DNA of 64,000 nucleotides from Halorubrum lacusprofundi ATCC 49239 (GCF_000022205.1 NC_012029.1:2356001-2420000), one strand, 5' to 3'; counted from the first letter of the stretch, positions 26,058 through 34,948 are shown. Numbers and translations are program-made. Notes: generated from the sequence alone by a model not told the origin.

Positions 26058-27757
26058 GCGCCGACGACTCCCCGCACATCCTCTCGGAACAGGCGCGAGA
26101 CACGGACGGATCGGCGGGCGACGACGACGAGGGGGACGACGGCAAGGGGTTCCGCGCCTTCTGGGCTGACGTGGTCGCCGACGAGATCGAGGCGCGCGAC
26201 CCGGACGAGCCGATCGTGATCAAGGGCGGCGTCTCTCCTTCGGGGGTCGCACACCTCGGCAACTTCAACGAGATCATGCGAGGGTACTTCGTCGCGGCGG
26301 TGTTGCGCGAGCGCGGCCACGAAGTCCGGCAGGTGTTCACCTCCGACGACAAGGACCCGCTCCGCAAGATCCCGCGGAAGCTGGCGAACCCCGACGGGGA
26401 GATCGTGGGGCTCGGCGAGGTCGACGCGGGCGCGCTCGGCCGGAACCTCGGGAAGCCGTACACCGCGATTCCGGACCCGTTCGGCGAGCGCGACTCGTAC
26501 GCCGCCCACTTCGCCGCCCTGTTGAAGGCCGATGCCGACCGATTGGAGATTCCGGTCGAGATGGTCTCGAACACGGAGCTGTACGCCGACGGCGCCTTCG
26601 ACGACGTGACTCGGAGGGTCCTCTCTGACCTTGACGGCGTTCGCGAGGTGCTCTCGCAGTATCAGGACAAGGTCGACGGCGAGTACGTCCCGTTCAATCC
26701 GGTGTGTGGCGAGTGCGGGAAGATCACGGAGACGGTCACGAGCGTCGACCTCGACGCCGAGACTGTCGAGTACGTCTGTACCGACATGGACGTCGGCGAC
26801 AATACCATCGAAGGGTGCGGCCACGAGGGGACTGCCACGTTCCGCGAGGGGAAGCTCCCGTGGCGGCTGGAGTGGCCCGGCCAATGGGACGTGCTCGGCG
26901 TCGACTTCGAGCCGTTCGGCAAGGACCACGCGGAGGGGTCATGGCCCTCCGGCGTCGACGTGGCGCGGAACGTCCTCGGAATCGAGCCGCCGGTGCCGAT
27001 GGTGTACGAGTGGTTCACGCTCAACGGCGAGCCGCTCTCCTCGTCGGCCGGCAACATCGTCACCGTCTCGGAACTGCTCGACCTGCTCGAACCCGCGGTG
27101 CTCCGGTACTTCTTCGCGCTCCACCCGAAGAAGGCACGCGACCTCGACATCGAACGACTCGACCAGCTCGTCGACCGGTTCGACCGGTTCGAGCGCGCGT
27201 ACTTCGGCGAGGTCGACGACGAGGATCTGACCGCCTTCGCCGAGCGCGCCTACCCGTTCGTCGTTAGGCGCGCGGACGACCCGCCCACCGAGAAGCCCGT
27301 GCGGCTCCCGTACACCTTCGCGGCGGTCCTCGGGATGGTCGACGACCCAGCGTTCCGGGAGCGACTCGCCCGTGACGAGGGACACATCCCCGACGACGCC
27401 TCCGACGAGACCGTCGAAGCCGCGCTAGCCCGCGTCGAGAAGGCGCGCAACTGGGCGGAGCGCACCGCTAACGAGTACGACTACCGGCTCCAGACGGAGT
27501 TGCCCGACGCCGACTTCGACGACGATGTTGCGGCTGCGCTCGACGACCTCGCGGAGTTCGTCGCGGCCGGCCACGACGGCGAGGCGATCCAAGCGGAGAT
27601 ATACGAGACGGCGCGCGCACACGACGTTGAGGTGAGCGACTTCTTCGCCGCGGGCTACCGGCTCTTCTTCGACGACACGCAGGGGCCGCGGCTCGGCGAG
27701 TTCCTCGGCGAGTTGGAGCGTGACTACGTCGTGGCACGGCTCCGCCGGGAGGCGTAG
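26054..27757 (+). CDS. lysS: Lysyl-tRNA synthetase, class I
   Basis: A 567-residue class I LysRS, the archaeal type unrelated to the class II enzyme. After an acidic N-terminal stretch of about 35 residues the Rossmann domain starts with IVIKGGVSPSGVAHLGNFNE, where HLGN is the HIGH-type signature; the zinc cluster has CGECGK and CGHE; PLSSSAGNIVT is the KMSKS-type loop lacking the first Lys. C-terminal alpha-helical anticodon-binding region follows. Start ATG overlaps the pyrH stop by four bases. A frame extending upstream to 25292 simply runs through pyrH in another frame. The next gene starts right after its stop codon. Confidence 0.96.
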   Translation: MSADDSPHILSEQARDTDGSAGDDDEGDDGKGFRAFWADVVADEIEARDPDEPIVIKGGVSPSGVAHLGNFNEIMRGYFVAAVLRERGHEVRQVFTSDDKDPLRKIPRKLANPDGEIVGLGEVDAGALGRNLGKPYTAIPDPFGERDSYAAHFAALLKADADRLEIPVEMVSNTELYADGAFDDVTRRVLSDLDGVREVLSQYQDKVDGEYVPFNPVCGECGKITETVTSVDLDAETVEYVCTDMDVGDNTIEGCGHEGTATFREGKLPWRLEWPGQWDVLGVDFEPFGKDHAEGSWPSGVDVARNVLGIEPPVPMVYEWFTLNGEPLSSSAGNIVTVSELLDLLEPAVLRYFFALHPKKARDLDIERLDQLVDRFDRFERAYFGEVDDEDLTAFAERAYPFVVRRADDPPTEKPVRLPYTFAAVLGMVDDPAFRERLARDEGHIPDDASDETVEAALARVEKARNWAERTANEYDYRLQTELPDADFDDDVAAALDDLAEFVAAGHDGEAIQAEIYETARAHDVEVSDFFAAGYRLFFDDTQGPRLGEFLGELERDYVVARLRREA

Positions 27758-28009
27758 ATGCCCGAGGACCGCTCGCTCGACGAGTTCGAGGGCTCGGACG
27801 ATGACTCCGAGGACACCGACGACACCGCGGGCGCTGACGCGTCAGCCGCAGAACCGGATGATACCGTGATCGACGACGACCCGTCCCCCGCGACGGCGAC
27901 ATCAACGTGGACTACCGGCGGCGCCGACTGCGAGCGGTGCGGTGAGCGCGTTGAGCGCCGCTGGCTCGACGACGGAGACCGCGTCTGTCCCGATTGTAAA
28001 CTCTGGTAG
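27758..28009 (+). CDS. Small zinc-ribbon protein (DUF7573-like)
   Basis: An 83-residue protein whose ATG follows the lysS TAG without a gap. The first 50 residues are acidic and unstructured (SDDDSEDTDDTAGADAS); the end is a zinc ribbon CERCGERVERRWLDDGDRVCPDC with two CxxC pairs 18 residues apart. Such short proteins with a C-terminal ribbon are conserved next to lysS in haloarchaea (DUF7573, from memory). A role as a metal-binding or nucleic-acid-binding accessory is possible but unproven. Confidence 0.8.
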   Translation: MPEDRSLDEFEGSDDDSEDTDDTAGADASAAEPDDTVIDDDPSPATATSTWTTGGADCERCGERVERRWLDDGDRVCPDCKLW

Positions 28010-28085
28010 TTCAGTCAAGGTTTAATACGTCTCGGAGACAGCCGTTGCTTACGGCAAAAATCGGCTGAGGTTTAGTGAAATATAT

Positions 28086-28982
28086 ATGAAATTAGAATCT
28101 GATTTCATCTTCGGCCGGTCTCCGCGGGGGCTCACCGTCGCGTACCTTTGTCTTGGAGCGCTGTTCGTCCTCGCAACCGACCTCGCAGTCGTGTCCATGG
28201 TCGGATCGCTTTCGACGTGGACGCCGGTTCACGCCGTTGACGGGTGGCTGTTCGTCAGCATCTCGTCGCTGGTCTTCTACGGCGCGACGGCGTATCAGAA
28301 GCGCCGGGCGGCCGCCGCCCGGCGCGAGCTAGAGACGTCGAACCAGCAGCTCCAGGTATTGAGTCGGGTTTTCCGACACAACGTGCGAAACGATCTCAAT
28401 GTCATTCAGGGGTACACAGACCTACTCGCCGAGCGGGTCGACGACGAACGGAGCCGGGAATGCCTAGAAACGATCCGGGAGACGACCGACGACGTGGTGG
28501 AGATTAGCGAGAAGCTGCGCGTCATCGAGGATGCATCACCGACTCCTCCGAGTGGGCGAGTCGACCTCGTCGAGGCGGTTCGCGAGGCTGCCACGGGTGT
28601 CGACCGCACAGACGTCTCACTCACCCTCGACGCACCCGCCGAGGCGTGGGTCCATGCGGACGAGTCGATCGAGTATCCGATCCAAGAGGTGTTCGAGAAC
28701 GCCGTCACCCATAACGACGAGTCGGTGCGCCGGATCGACGCCCGCGTCACGGAGAACGGGTCGACGGCCTGTCTGGAAGTCAGTGACAACGGGCCGGGGA
28801 TCCCCGCCGACGAGCGAGCAGTGTTGCGCGCCGAAGAGGAGACGCCGCTGTCGCACGCAAGCAGCATCGGGCTGTGGCTCGTCAAGTGGATGTGCGAGAC
28901 GCAAGGCGGAACGGTCAGGTTCGAGACGACCGACGACGGGACGACGGTCCGGCTTCGATTCGACTCGGTCGACAACAGCTGA
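28086..28982 (+). CDS. Membrane sensor histidine kinase
   Basis: A 298-residue kinase. Two membrane helices (about residues 16-40 and 50-70) flank only a short extracytoplasmic loop, so no classic sensor domain is present. A linker helix leads to the phosphorylated His98 in RVFRHNVRNDLNVIQGY, then the ATPase domain with N box FENAVTHN (203-210), G1 box SDNGPGIP and a G2-like SSIGLWLVKWMCETQGG. No response regulator is adjacent, making this an orphan, as is common in haloarchaea. The start ATG follows AAATATAT directly; TTTAATA near 28021 may be the TATA box, implying a leader of about 40 nt. Confidence 0.9.
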   Translation: MKLESDFIFGRSPRGLTVAYLCLGALFVLATDLAVVSMVGSLSTWTPVHAVDGWLFVSISSLVFYGATAYQKRRAAAARRELETSNQQLQVLSRVFRHNVRNDLNVIQGYTDLLAERVDDERSRECLETIRETTDDVVEISEKLRVIEDASPTPPSGRVDLVEAVREAATGVDRTDVSLTLDAPAEAWVHADESIEYPIQEVFENAVTHNDESVRRIDARVTENGSTACLEVSDNGPGIPADERAVLRAEEETPLSHASSIGLWLVKWMCETQGGTVRFETTDDGTTVRLRFDSVDNS

Positions 28983-29029
28983 ACGCGAATCAGACGACAG
29001 AGAGGGGAGGACCGATCCGGTGTGCGGAC

Positions 29030-29164
29030 CTACTCGAGTTCTGTGATCGTCACGGCGTACACCGCGCCGCAGTTCCCGCATTCGACGTGGACTCCGCGGC
29101 TCGTCTCGCCGCGAGTGAACTCGGATATCTCCTCCGAGCACGAACACTCGAACTGGACTCTCAT
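29030..29164 (-). CDS. 44-residue zinc-binding microprotein
   Basis: A very short gene starting MRVQFECSCSEEISEF. It contains a C-x-C pair (residues 7 and 9) and HVECGNCGAVYAV (CxxC), enough to hold one zinc ion, and ends in a beta strand VTITELE. The frame continues upstream to 29260 but that part is not coding-like; a TATA element (TTTTAAATA, minus strand, about 29188-29196) lies about 25 nt before the chosen ATG. Small zinc proteins are abundant and often functional in haloarchaea; role unknown. Confidence 0.7.
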   Translation of the reverse strand: MRVQFECSCSEEISEFTRGETSRGVHVECGNCGAVYAVTITELE

Positions 29165-29251
29165 TGCTTTCGATACGCCGTTCTGATATTTAAAAGAATC
29201 CGTCCCAAAACCGCGTTTGAGAACTGGGACGCTTCGCAGTCGATCGTCGCC

Positions 29252-29328
29252 GACGGTCAATCATCGCTGACGGTCGGTCGTTGTTGACGGTCGGTCGTTG
29301 TTGACGATCAGTCGTCGTCGACGATCAC
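29252..29328. repeat. 17-bp tandem repeat, about 4.5 copies
   Basis: Units begin at 29252, 29269, 29286, 29303 and 29320 (partial), each starting GACG(G/A)TC. The second and third are identical; the outer ones have drifted. The array starts between two minus-strand genes and runs into the last codons of the DUF5808-type gene, whose acidic end (VIVDDD) is encoded by repeat sequence. The unit is not a multiple of three, so copy changes would shift that gene's stop. Confidence 0.85.
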
Positions 29329-29604
29329 TTCGACCGGTTCGTCGCTCGCGTCCGCGTCGTCGTCGTCAGCCGCCCCAGCGTCACCGCCCGACTGCGTCTG
29401 TTGATAGTAGAGCCCGCCGGCGATCCCGAGGACGATCCACGACCGCCAGTTCGCGAGGTTCAGCGTGTAGCCGATGCCGAACGGTTTCTCCACTAACATT
29501 CCCTTGCCGGGCTGCCAATACGACGAGAGCAGCCGTCCGAGGCTCGGCCGCTCGAAGTTGTACGGGATCCCGAGTATCTCTCCCGAGGACGGTTTGTCTG
29601 CCAT
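29308..29604 (-). CDS. DUF5808-like membrane-associated protein
   Basis: A 98-residue protein starting MADKPSSGEILGIPYNFERP; the ATG at 29602-29604 is preferred over a start 24 nt upstream because a TATA box (CTTTATATG, minus strand, about 29628-29636) then has leaderless spacing. The core NFERPSLGRLLSSYWQPGKGMLVEKPFGIGYTLN-type region (positions 14-48) is the DUF5808 signature, followed by a single hydrophobic segment (SWIVLGIAGGLYY) and an acidic tail. Function unknown. The tail lies in the 17-bp repeat array. Confidence 0.82.
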   Translation of the reverse strand: MADKPSSGEILGIPYNFERPSLGRLLSSYWQPGKGMLVEKPFGIGYTLNLANWRSWIVLGIAGGLYYQQTQSGGDAGAADDDDADASDEPVEVIVDDD

Positions 29605-29696
29605 ACCAGTATATCTCACTCCGGGCATATAAAGCGTGGCGCAACTCGGCGTCGTGCGCGAGCCGCCGACAACTCATCAGTCCCGATGCAGACGGC

Positions 29697-31412
29697 TCAC
29701 CGGTACCGCCCGCGGCCCTCTACGTCGCGGAGCCGGTCGAGAACGTCGTCGTCGCCGACCGTCGCGTATCCGTCCTCGAACGCCTCGATCAGCGGATCCG
29801 GATCGATCGCGGTCGCCCGGACGGACCCCTCGAACACGTGGAGATCCATCGCGTGGTCCTCAACGTGGCCGGTGTGATAGGCGAGCCCGAAGTCGATGAG
29901 TGCGGTCCGATCGTCGACGGCCGTCGTACCGTTCGCTTCGCCATCCCCTGTTTGTGTATCGGAATCTCCCACGCCCACCCGCACGTTCCGCGTAGTCGGA
30001 TCGCCGTGAACGATCCCCGCGTCGTGGAGCCGCGCGAGGTATCGCCCGACTGCCGCCACGCGCTCGGTTCCCCCGTCAAGGGCGGCGGCAAGGTCGCGGT
30101 CGCCGACGTACTGGAGCGTCAGCGTCGCATTCGGCACGTCGGCGTCGTACACCAACGGGGTCGTCACCCCCGCCTGCCGGGCCTCGCTCGTCAGCCGGGC
30201 CTCCGCGACGGTCCGGTCACGCCTGAGCGTCCGGTCGAGGCCGGGGTGACGGTACTCCTTCGGAACCCGGCGTTTGATCACCCGACGGTCGGCGGCGTCG
30301 GGCTCGCCGCTCGGGACAATCTCTACCGTCGCTTCGGCGCCTCGCCGATCCGCGTCCGTCTTGTCGTCGCTCCCGGGAGCACGGCCGCGAGCGACCGACT
30401 CACCGCTCCGCCACGTCACGGGCACCTGATCCGGGCGAAAGTTGGGATCGATCGCGGACTCCGAGATGGGGACTGTGTCGCCAGCCTGTGCCATCTTCGC
30501 GCCCAACACGGCGATCATCCCGGCGTTGTCGCGGAGGAACCGCGAGTCTGGGGCGTGGAAGCGTGCGCCGCGGGCCGCACACATCGACGCCAGCATCTCG
30601 CGAAGCCGATCGTTCTGTGCGACCCCCCCACCCAACACGAGCTCGTCGGCGCCGGTCAGTGAGAGGGCACGCTCCGAAACCTCCGTCAGCATCGCGAACA
30701 CGTGCTCTTGGAGCGAAAAACAGATTTCCTCGACTGGGACTCCGTCGTCGTACGCGTCGTTGGCGGCGGAGCTGATCCCGGAGAAGGAGAAGTCCATCCC
30801 TTTGACGACGTACGGGAGGTCGAGGAGGTCCTCCGGGCCGTCGTTTCCCTCGGCGTACCGCCGCGCCGCCGCCTCGACCTTCGGGCCGCCGGGGTGGTCC
30901 CAGCCGACGTGGCGGGTGAACTTATCGATCGCGTTGCCGACGCCGGCGTCCATCGTCTCCCCGAGCACGCGGTAGCGCCCGTCGTGGTAGCCGAGCAGGT
31001 GGGCGTTCGCGCCGGAGGTGTTCAGACACACCGGGTTTTCGAAGCCGGACTGATGGCGACCGATCTCTAAGTGCGCCACCATGTGATTGACGCCGACGAG
31101 GGGTACGTCGAGCGTCCCCGCGAGCGACCGAGCGGCGGTCCCGACGATGCGGAGACACGGGCCGAGTCCCGGCCCTCGCGAGAACGCGACCGCATCGATT
31201 GCGTCGGGACCATGCTCGGCCTCAGCCGTGGTGAGAACCGCGTCGACAACCTCGGGGATCGCCTCGGACATGTGCTCGGCAGCCTCGCGAGGGTGAATGC
31301 CGCCGCTGTCCGGCTCGTACGGGTTCGATTCGATGAGAACGGAGTCGGTCTCGGCGTCGTACAGGGCGGCGCTCGCGCACCACGCGGTTCCCTCGATGCC
31401 GAGAACGCGCAT
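29697..31412 (-). CDS. kae1-bud32: Bifunctional Kae1/TsaD - Bud32 fusion (tRNA threonylcarbamoyl transferase and kinase)
   Basis: A 571-residue fusion of two KEOPS subunits. Kae1 (1-325) shows ASAALYD, the metal-binding HMVAHLE (His110, His114), NTSGANAHLLGY and GGGVAQNDRLREML; it transfers threonylcarbamoyl to A37 of ANN-decoding tRNAs. Bud32 (about 375-571) has VIKRRVPKEYRHPGLD, HDAGIVHGDPTTRNV and LIDFGLAYHT, the kinase/ATPase partner. The linker of about 50 residues is acidic. The fusion is common in euryarchaea. Unusually, no S27ae gene separates it from rps24e, which starts the upstream cluster 11 bp away. Confidence 0.96.
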   Translation of the reverse strand: MRVLGIEGTAWCASAALYDAETDSVLIESNPYEPDSGGIHPREAAEHMSEAIPEVVDAVLTTAEAEHGPDAIDAVAFSRGPGLGPCLRIVGTAARSLAGTLDVPLVGVNHMVAHLEIGRHQSGFENPVCLNTSGANAHLLGYHDGRYRVLGETMDAGVGNAIDKFTRHVGWDHPGGPKVEAAARRYAEGNDGPEDLLDLPYVVKGMDFSFSGISSAANDAYDDGVPVEEICFSLQEHVFAMLTEVSERALSLTGADELVLGGGVAQNDRLREMLASMCAARGARFHAPDSRFLRDNAGMIAVLGAKMAQAGDTVPISESAIDPNFRPDQVPVTWRSGESVARGRAPGSDDKTDADRRGAEATVEIVPSGEPDAADRRVIKRRVPKEYRHPGLDRTLRRDRTVAEARLTSEARQAGVTTPLVYDADVPNATLTLQYVGDRDLAAALDGGTERVAAVGRYLARLHDAGIVHGDPTTRNVRVGVGDSDTQTGDGEANGTTAVDDRTALIDFGLAYHTGHVEDHAMDLHVFEGSVRATAIDPDPLIEAFEDGYATVGDDDVLDRLRDVEGRGRYR

Positions 31413-31422
31413 TCGGCTGGCG

Positions 31423-31731
31423 TTAGGCTTCCTCGGCGTCCGCCTCGACCTCGCCGCCGATCTTGTTGCGTTCGAGCATGTACTCCTGCTCGACGTCGAG
31501 CGCGTCCTCTGCGGTGTCGTACACCTTCGCGTAGCCGATCGTCTTGCGCATGCCGAACTTCGTGTCCAGCTCGTGGACGACGACCTCCTCAGAGGCCTTG
31601 TCGAGCTTGGCCGCGAGCGAGTCGCGGACCGACAGACGGGAGGGCGTTGCCTCCTCGTGGGTCGTCTCGAAACGAATGTCCGTGCGGTGCAACATCGGGT
31701 TCTCCTCTTCGGAGATGATATCGACGTCCAT
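31423..31731 (-). CDS. rps24e: 30S ribosomal protein S24e
   Basis: A 102-residue small-subunit protein of the archaeal/eukaryotic S24e family: MDVDIISEEENPMLHRTDIRFE, the TPSRLSVRDSLAAKLD helix, and FGMRKTIGYAKVYDTAEDAL. Length is typical for archaeal S24e. It is the last ribosomal gene of a conserved euryarchaeal cluster (aIF2 gamma, PIN protein, Rpo7, Spt4, dephospho-CoA kinase, S24e) and is followed after 11 bp by kae1-bud32. Confidence 0.96.
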   Translation of the reverse strand: MDVDIISEEENPMLHRTDIRFETTHEEATPSRLSVRDSLAAKLDKASEEVVVHELDTKFGMRKTIGYAKVYDTAEDALDVEQEYMLERNKIGGEVEADAEEA

Positions 31732-31826
31732 GGTTCAGTTAGGCGTATATCTCCTCGAAAGCTGTAAAAGGATTTCGAAGCGGGGGTGTCGCCGGCGTCG
31801 ATCGTTCGGCGGTCTCCGCCCGTATA

Positions 31827-32405
31827 TCACCGATCTCCGTCGGGAACGCGACCGAGCGCCTTGTAGGCCGCCTCGACGTCGCCGTCGAGCGCCTCGAACA
31901 GCTCTCGTGCCTCTGTTCGGGACTCCGGCGTAACCGCGACTCGGACCATCCCCTCGCCCGGCTGGCCGTAGACGACGCTCGCGCCGTCGGGCGCGGCGAG
32001 GATCGCTGGCAGGGCGGCCAGATCCTCCTCACCGGTTACCTCGATGATGACCGGGTCGGCGTCGGAGAGCGCCTCACTAAGCGCCTCGAGTAGCTCTGCC
32101 GACAGCGACGCGGCGGGGTTCTCCACGGAGAGACGGCGGTCGTCCGCGGCCGCAAGCGCGGAGCCGATCTCCGCGTCGACCGTCTCACGCTCGGTCTTTC
32201 CGTCAATCAGCGCGACATCGGGGACGCGGCCCGCCTCTCGCAGATGGTACGTGACCACGTCGCCTACCGCGATGATCGGGGCATCGGGCGCGGCCCGCTC
32301 ACCGCGGGTCTCCGCCGCGGCCGCGAGCAGTTCGTCGGCGTCGATCGTCACTGGGCCCAGTGGCTCCTTGAACGCGTCGCGCAGGGATTCGGGGAGTGTA
32401 AGCAT
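31827..32405 (-). CDS. GTP-dependent dephospho-CoA kinase (DUF359)
   Basis: A 192-residue archaeal enzyme for the last step of coenzyme A synthesis, phosphorylating dephospho-CoA with GTP; unrelated to bacterial CoaE. Family signatures: IIAVGDVVTYHL, VPDVALIDGKTERE, SVENPAASLS, VTGEEDLAALPAILAAP and VVYGQPGEGMVRVAV. It sits between spt4 and rps24e as in many euryarchaea. Confidence 0.93.
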   Translation of the reverse strand: MLTLPESLRDAFKEPLGPVTIDADELLAAAAETRGERAAPDAPIIAVGDVVTYHLREAGRVPDVALIDGKTERETVDAEIGSALAAADDRRLSVENPAASLSAELLEALSEALSDADPVIIEVTGEEDLAALPAILAAPDGASVVYGQPGEGMVRVAVTPESRTEARELFEALDGDVEAAYKALGRVPDGDR

Positions 32406-32451
32406 GGTAAGGTAGTGGTTGAAACCGGAAACCGTTACGCGAACCGCCGCC

Positions 32452-32649
32452 CTACCGGACCTTCAGCGCGTACGACCCGGCCTTCGTGACGTTCATCTCC
32501 TCCGCAATCTGACTCTCCTCGGGCTGGGTGATGATGACGTAGCCCGCCCAGTCCTCGGTGAGCGACGACGACCCGCAGTGCTCGCACGTCTGGGAGTCCG
32601 GGTCGTTGACGTGGTGGCACTCACGGCACGCCAGGCGGTCCTCGGCCAT
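32452..32649 (-). CDS. spt4: Transcription elongation factor Spt4
   Basis: A 65-residue zinc protein (CRECHHV and CEHCGSSS hold the metal) of the Spt4/RpoE'' family; partner of Spt5 in processive transcription. The core LACRECHHVNDPDSQTCEHCG and DWAGYVIITQPEESQIAEEM are characteristic. Its ATG shares one base with the TGA of the upstream rpoE1 gene (TGATG), so the two are co-translated. Confidence 0.95.
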   Translation of the reverse strand: MAEDRLACRECHHVNDPDSQTCEHCGSSSLTEDWAGYVIITQPEESQIAEEMNVTKAGSYALKVR

Positions 32650-33224
32650 CAGTCGGCCTCCTCACCGGTTTGTTCGCGGTGTTGTCGCTGGCCCTCCAGC
32701 CACTCGTGTTTCCCGAGGCCGGGCTGTTTCGCAGTGAGCCCGATCTTCGAGTCGCGCGGGTTGCGCTCGTCAATACTCTTGGTCACCACGCGCACCCGGA
32801 CAGCGTCGTCGACGCCGAGGGTCTTATCGGAGTCCGAGGAGGCGAGCTGCTGGTTCACCCCGTCGAATGTAAGGTACTCGTCGGTGATCTGCGAGACGTG
32901 CAGCAGGCCGTCGACCGGGCCGATACCGACGAAAGCACCGAACTCGACCGTCTCGACGACCGTGCCGTCGGCGACCTCCTGCATGTCGGGATCGTACGTC
33001 AGCGCGTCGAACTCTGCCTCGTAGTAGACGCCGGGGCGGTTGTGCAACACCGCTCCGTCGCCGATGTCGTGGACCTCGATGACGCTCACGACGCTACCCA
33101 CGTCTTCGTCCATTCGTCCTTCCAGTTTGTCTTGGAGCAGGGCTTTCACCCGCTCGTCGGTGACGTCCGCCAGGTGTTTTGGCGGCACCTCGACCGTATC
33201 CTTGAGTCGAACTCGTTTGTACAT
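32649..33224 (-). CDS. rpoE1: DNA-directed RNA polymerase subunit Rpo7 (E')
   Basis: A 191-residue stalk subunit of archaeal RNA polymerase, homologous to Rpb7. N-terminal RNP-like domain MYKRVRLKDTVEVPPKHL and VSVIEVHDIGDGAVLHNRPGVYYEAEFDAL, then an S1/OB domain FGAFVGIGPVDGLLHVSQITDEY that binds exiting RNA. The end (residues 170-191) is charged and probably flexible. Together with Rpo4 (not in this window) it forms the stalk acting in open-complex formation and processivity. Confidence 0.96.
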   Translation of the reverse strand: MYKRVRLKDTVEVPPKHLADVTDERVKALLQDKLEGRMDEDVGSVVSVIEVHDIGDGAVLHNRPGVYYEAEFDALTYDPDMQEVADGTVVETVEFGAFVGIGPVDGLLHVSQITDEYLTFDGVNQQLASSDSDKTLGVDDAVRVRVVTKSIDERNPRDSKIGLTAKQPGLGKHEWLEGQRQHREQTGEEAD

Positions 33225-33246
33225 ATTCGTTGGTTGTCCGCGTCCG

Positions 33247-33708
33247 CTAGGGTTCCGTTATCGCCAGTGTGTTCCGACCCCTTAAACCGATTACTGGTGC
33301 GCCCGCCTCCAGTACCCGGTTCGCCAGCGGTCGATCGTTGGTGACGACGCCGTCGACCCGGCCCTCGGTGACCAGTTCGACGAGCGCGTCGTCGGCGTAC
33401 GATTCCTCCGTCTCCACCGTCTCCGCCCGCGTCGCGAGGTCCGAACCCACGCTCGCCGCGGTCGCCTCCTTGCCGTTCCCGCCCTGCAGTCGGTCTAACT
33501 CCGACACGACCGCAGCCGGGACGACGGCCTCGTAGCCTCCGAGGAGCCGATCGAGCTCCTCAAACAGCCGCAAGTCCGCCTCGACCGGCGCCATCAGCGC
33601 GCTCGCGTCGAGCGCGACGACCGGGGCGTCGTCTCCCGCGAGGTCCTCGGGACGGGCGTCGCCCGCAGAGGTCGACTCCGGGCCATCCGCGCGGGCGTCG
33701 TCGGCCAC
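33247..33708 (-). CDS. PIN-domain protein (FCF1/Nob1-like nuclease fold)
   Basis: A 153-residue protein with GTG start two bases before the stop-distal end of eif2g. The PIN domain (about 30-150) has VVALDASALMAP (first acidic residue), VSELDRLQGG (Glu), SYADDALVELV and GVVTNDRPLANRVL (Asp pair), so the metal-dependent RNase site looks intact. Position between aIF2 gamma and rpoE1 is conserved in haloarchaea and suggests a role in rRNA or tRNA processing; not a toxin of a toxin-antitoxin pair, since no antitoxin is present. Confidence 0.88.
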   Translation of the reverse strand: MADDARADGPESTSAGDARPEDLAGDDAPVVALDASALMAPVEADLRLFEELDRLLGGYEAVVPAAVVSELDRLQGGNGKEATAASVGSDLATRAETVETEESYADDALVELVTEGRVDGVVTNDRPLANRVLEAGAPVIGLRGRNTLAITEP

Positions 33709-33709
33709 G

Positions 33710-34948
33710 CTACGACAGCGTTCCGACGCCGATGAGTCGCCAGCGCGCGCCGACGCGCCGGTTGATCGCGATCTGTGCGCCCTTCTCGGCGCAGACTGGC
33801 CGCTTGAGGCTCACCTCGCACTCGCCCTCGCGTGCGCTCGTTACCGCGCCGACCGTCGTCGCGGTTCCGACCGTGAGCATCAGCGGCTCGCCCGTGTTGA
33901 TATCCTCGACGTCGCCGTCGTCACCCTCCTCACTGCCGATGACGCGGTCGAGGAGATCGACTTGCATCTCGAACTCGTTGCGCGTCGGCGGGAGCGTGCC
34001 GGGCTCGCCGGCGACCTGTCCCGCGAGCGCGTCGCCCTTCGTCAGACTCGGATCGAGCCCGGTTCCGACGCCGAGCAGCCCGCCCGGTCGGGCGCTCTCG
34101 ACATCGTTGCTGCCGGCCTGCAGCGATCGCACCGTCGTTTCGAGGGGGCGCCACTCCGTTTGCCCCTCCTCGTCGACCTCGCGACCCGGCCGGATCTCCA
34201 GCCCGTCGCCGACGGACAGCTCGCCGCTGACCAGCGAGCCGCCCACGACGCCGCCCTTGAGTTCGGCTGCGGTCGCGCCCGGTCGATTGATGTCGAACGA
34301 GCGGGCCGCGTACATGCGGGCGCTCTCGCCGGGATCGCGATCCGGGGTCGGGATCTCCGATTCGATCGCGTCGATGAGGAGGTCCATATTGACCTCCTGT
34401 TGTGCGGAGACGGGGACGATCGGCGCGTCCTCCGCAACCGTGCCCTCGACAAACTCCTGAATCTGGCGGTAGTTGTCGACGGCGCGGTCGCGGTCGACCA
34501 AATCGACCTTGTTCTGTGCGATGACGATGTTCTCGATCCCGATGAGATCGAGCGCCATCAAGTGCTCTTCCGTCTGCGCCTGCGGGACGTCCTCGGTTGC
34601 GCTCACGACGAGCACGGCTCCGTCCATGATCGAGGCTCCCGAGAGCATCGTTGCCATCAGCGTCTCGTGGCCCGGCGCGTCAACGAACGAGACCGTCCGG
34701 ATCGGCTCGCTCTCTGAACCGTCCTCGCACTCCTCGTCGACGGTGTAACACTCGGGCGCGTCGACGCCGGGACAGCGCCGGAACGTTGCGTCCGCGTACC
34801 CCAGCCGGATGGAGATACCGCGTTTCATTTCCTCGCTGTGCTGGTCGGTCCACGAGCCGGACAACGCCTGCACGAGCGTCGTCTTCCCGTGGTCGACGTG
34901 ACCGACGAGACCGATGTTCACCTCCGGTTGTGTGTTGACTTCAGTCAC
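33710..34948 (-). CDS. eif2g: Translation initiation factor aIF-2 subunit gamma
   Basis: A 412-residue GTPase that delivers initiator Met-tRNA to the ribosome as part of the aIF2 heterotrimer. G1 [19 protein letters not shown] is at residues 10-28, the zinc knuckle [16 protein letters not shown] follows, G3 is DAPGHE, G4 NKVD, then two beta-barrel domains. The start codon is GTG (34946-34948). It heads the cluster of translation/transcription genes reading towards kae1-bud32. Confidence 0.97.
   Translation of the reverse strand: MTEVNTQPEVNIGLVGHVDHGKTTLVQALSGSWTDQHSEEMKRGISIRLGYADATFRRCPGVDAPECYTVDEECEDGSESEPIRTVSFVDAPGHETLMATMLSGASIMDGAVLVVSATEDVPQAQTEEHLMALDLIGIENIVIAQNKVDLVDRDRAVDNYRQIQEFVEGTVAEDAPIVPVSAQQEVNMDLLIDAIESEIPTPDRDPGESARMYAARSFDINRPGATAAELKGGVVGGSLVSGELSVGDGLEIRPGREVDEEGQTEWRPLETTVRSLQAGSNDVESARPGGLLGVGTGLDPSLTKGDALAGQVAGEPGTLPPTRNEFEMQVDLLDRVIGSEEGDDGDVEDINTGEPLMLTVGTATTVGAVTSAREGECEVSLKRPVCAEKGAQIAINRRVGARWRLIGVGTLS

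Noticed and set aside
27950-28006. Zinc-ribbon protein after lysS as the missing S27ae
   Set aside because: Cys spacing and surrounding residues (ERRWLDDGDRVCPDCKLW) do not match S27ae, and it has a long acidic N terminus.
33247-33708. PIN-domain gene as a VapC-type toxin
   Set aside because: No antitoxin gene beside it and its place in the aIF2 gamma/Rpo7 cluster is that of a housekeeping nuclease.
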